From Bacillota bacterium (GTDB lineage Bacteria > Bacillota > Clostridia > Acetivibrionales > DSM-2933), in assembly GCA_023441845.1 (NCBI GenBank), contig JAEZNF010000076.1, positions 1-6,431 of the forward strand: a stretch of 6,431 bases of DNA, written 5' to 3'. Below the pieces are notes generated by a model. The model had not been told where the DNA came from. It did no database searches and saw nothing but the letters and a program-made list of their open reading frames with translations. Shown in pieces: positions 5,550 through 6,431 of the stretch (positions are counted from its first letter, which is position 1; each line of letters opens with the position of its first letter). Position numbers and translations under genes: made by a program.

Positions 5550-5939
5550 ATGCATACTGCAAAGATCGCTCTTTCCATTTTGGCTTTGTTAGTAATAATT
5601 ATAGGTTCATCCCTAATAGGTGCAAATATTTTATCAAATACATCGGATAAGCTTTCCGGCAATATAGAAAAAGTCGAAAGCAGTACAACATCCGAAGATT
5701 GGAATAATGCCGTCAAATATCTGGATGATATTGAAAAGGACTGGTCGAAATCAGAGGGAATTTGGTCAATGCTTATTGATCATATTGAAATTGATAACAT
5801 TGAAAACTCCCTCACAAGAATGAAAAAATATATAGAAGTTAAAGATAAGTCCCTGGCATTAGGTGAAATCGCAAACCTCAAGCAATATGTAAAGCACATC
5901 CCTCAAAAAGAAACTTTTAATTTTAGAAATGTTTTTTAA
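5550..5939 (+). CDS. DUF4363 family membrane-anchored protein
   Basis: Function is unknown. The 129-residue product has one N-terminal membrane helix or uncleaved signal (about 7-26). A mostly helical extracytoplasmic part follows. It has the family-like blocks WNNAVKYLDDIEKDW (51-65), WSMLIDHIEIDNIENSLTR (72-90), and LKQYVKHIPQKETFNFRNVF at the C-terminus (110-129). Tryptophans 51, 65 and 72 and the LIDH-EID segment look like the conserved core. ATG at 5550 is preceded by AAGGGAGG (5534-5541, 8-base spacer), which lies within the end of the DUF421 gene. The stop of that gene is only 3 bases before this ATG, so the two are almost certainly one translational unit and may act together. DUF4363 assignment is from memory of the pattern; no activity can be proposed. 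Confidence 0.8.
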   Translation: MHTAKIALSILALLVIIIGSSLIGANILSNTSDKLSGNIEKVESSTTSEDWNNAVKYLDDIEKDWSKSEGIWSMLIDHIEIDNIENSLTRMKKYIEVKDKSLALGEIANLKQYVKHIPQKETFNFRNVF

Positions 5940-5979
5940 TTATACGCATTACTCGAAATGAACCTTATTACTTGTCAGG

Positions 5980-6431
5980 TTATTTTAGTTTCAACAGAAA
6001 AAGGTATAAGATGTAAACTATATAGAGAACTCCCCCGGTCAGTAATGGAACTGGGGTGAGTTTTCCACGTATTTTCATCCAGCAATACACCACCGTCGAG
6101 GATAATATGGCAAGTATTGCACTCATAAGCGCCACATCTTCGAGCTGCCATGATGTAAATAGAATTCCGATGGATACAGGTATGCAGCTCTGAAAAACCA
6201 TAGCTCCGCTTATATTCCCTAAAGCCAATGTGTCCTTCCTTTTTCTTATCCATATAACACTGTTGAATTTTTCCGGCAGCTCTGTAGCTATCGGAGTAAT
6301 TATCAATGACAAAACCAGGGCAGGTATGCCAATATAACAAGAGATTAGTTCAAGATTCATAACAAATATATTAGCACCAAATATAATGCCCGATAAAGCT
6401 AATATAATTTGAAACAGGATTACCCCAAGGC
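5980..6431 (-). CDS. CaCA-family sodium/calcium exchanger-like protein, C-terminal part, N-terminus beyond right edge
   Basis: Members of this superfamily swap Ca2+ or other cations for Na+ or H+ across the membrane through two inverted alpha repeats. About 150 residues are visible. The second alpha repeat is clear: GANIFVMNLELIS, then SLIITPIATELPEKFNS with the ion-site Glu of the P-E motif, then ALGNISGAMVFQSCIPVSIGI, equivalent to the family's GN-x-x-GSN-I-F segment. Hydrophobic helices then run to the end (LLTGGVLYIVYILYLFLLKLK). The usual GTS before P-E is replaced by ATE, so ion choice may differ. The frame stays open to the right edge, so the ATG at 6360 is internal and not the start. 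It is convergent with the DUF4363 gene, with 40 bases between the stops. Confidence 0.85.
   Translation of the reverse strand, partial: LGVILFQIILALSGIIFGANIFVMNLELISCYIGIPALVLSLIITPIATELPEKFNSVIWIRKRKDTLALGNISGAMVFQSCIPVSIGILFTSWQLEDVALMSAILAILSSTVVYCWMKIRGKLTPVPLLTGGVLYIVYILYLFLLKLK

Noticed and set aside
5961..5981. AACCT / AGGTT hairpin after the DUF4363 gene
   Set aside because: The stem is only 5 bp with an 11-base loop, the following T-run is weak, and it overlaps the stop of the exchanger gene. It is not strong enough to call as a terminator.
5975..6340. Second minus-strand frame overlapping the cation exchanger
   Set aside because: The overlapping frame carries the CaCA signature and stays open to the window edge, while this one gives a Cys/His/Tyr-rich sequence without family features.

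Overview
This AT-rich window reads as chromosome of an anaerobic, spore-forming Firmicute of class Clostridia. Gene content and protein style suggest the Ruminiclostridium/Acetivibrio-like clostridia, but only the class-level assignment is firm. Almost every gene is a sporulation gene or plausibly linked to spores. I see no tRNA or rRNA genes, no CRISPR array, no insertion sequence and no phage genes.

Layout. Positions 1-3658 are on the minus strand. Reading from high to low coordinates they hold a PBP5-type D-alanyl-D-alanine carboxypeptidase (dacF-like), a 172-base gap, then spoIIIAE, spoIIIAF and a spoIIIAG cut by the left edge. The last three belong to the mother-cell side of the SpoIIIA-SpoIIQ channel. 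The gene expected before spoIIIAE, spoIIIAD, is absent and the carboxypeptidase takes its place, so the spoIIIA cluster is split or rearranged here. Divergent from dacF is a plus-strand alpha/beta-type small acid-soluble spore protein (3818-4027). Its stop codon lies inside a perfect 34-bp inverted repeat that acts as an unusually long terminator-like hairpin. A short gene-free interval (4089-4231) holds a second terminator-like stem. Facing it on the minus strand are two small coat-type proteins (4232-4714) that look like tandem relatives, with the stop of the first fused to the ribosome binding site of the second. On the plus strand from 4860 is a two-gene unit: a DUF421 (YetF-like) membrane protein and a DUF4363 membrane-anchored protein. 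Convergent with it, and running off the right edge, is the C-terminal part of a CaCA-family cation exchanger.

How the parts fit. The minus-strand genes serve engulfment-stage and mid-sporulation steps: channel assembly and peptidoglycan trimming. The SASP protects forespore DNA. The small coat proteins belong to the spore surface. The DUF421/DUF4363 pair is a candidate spore membrane module, by inference from family knowledge and context. The features most worth a second look are the dacF-spoIIIAE junction, the perfect palindrome at the end of the SASP gene, and the DUF421-DUF4363 pair.
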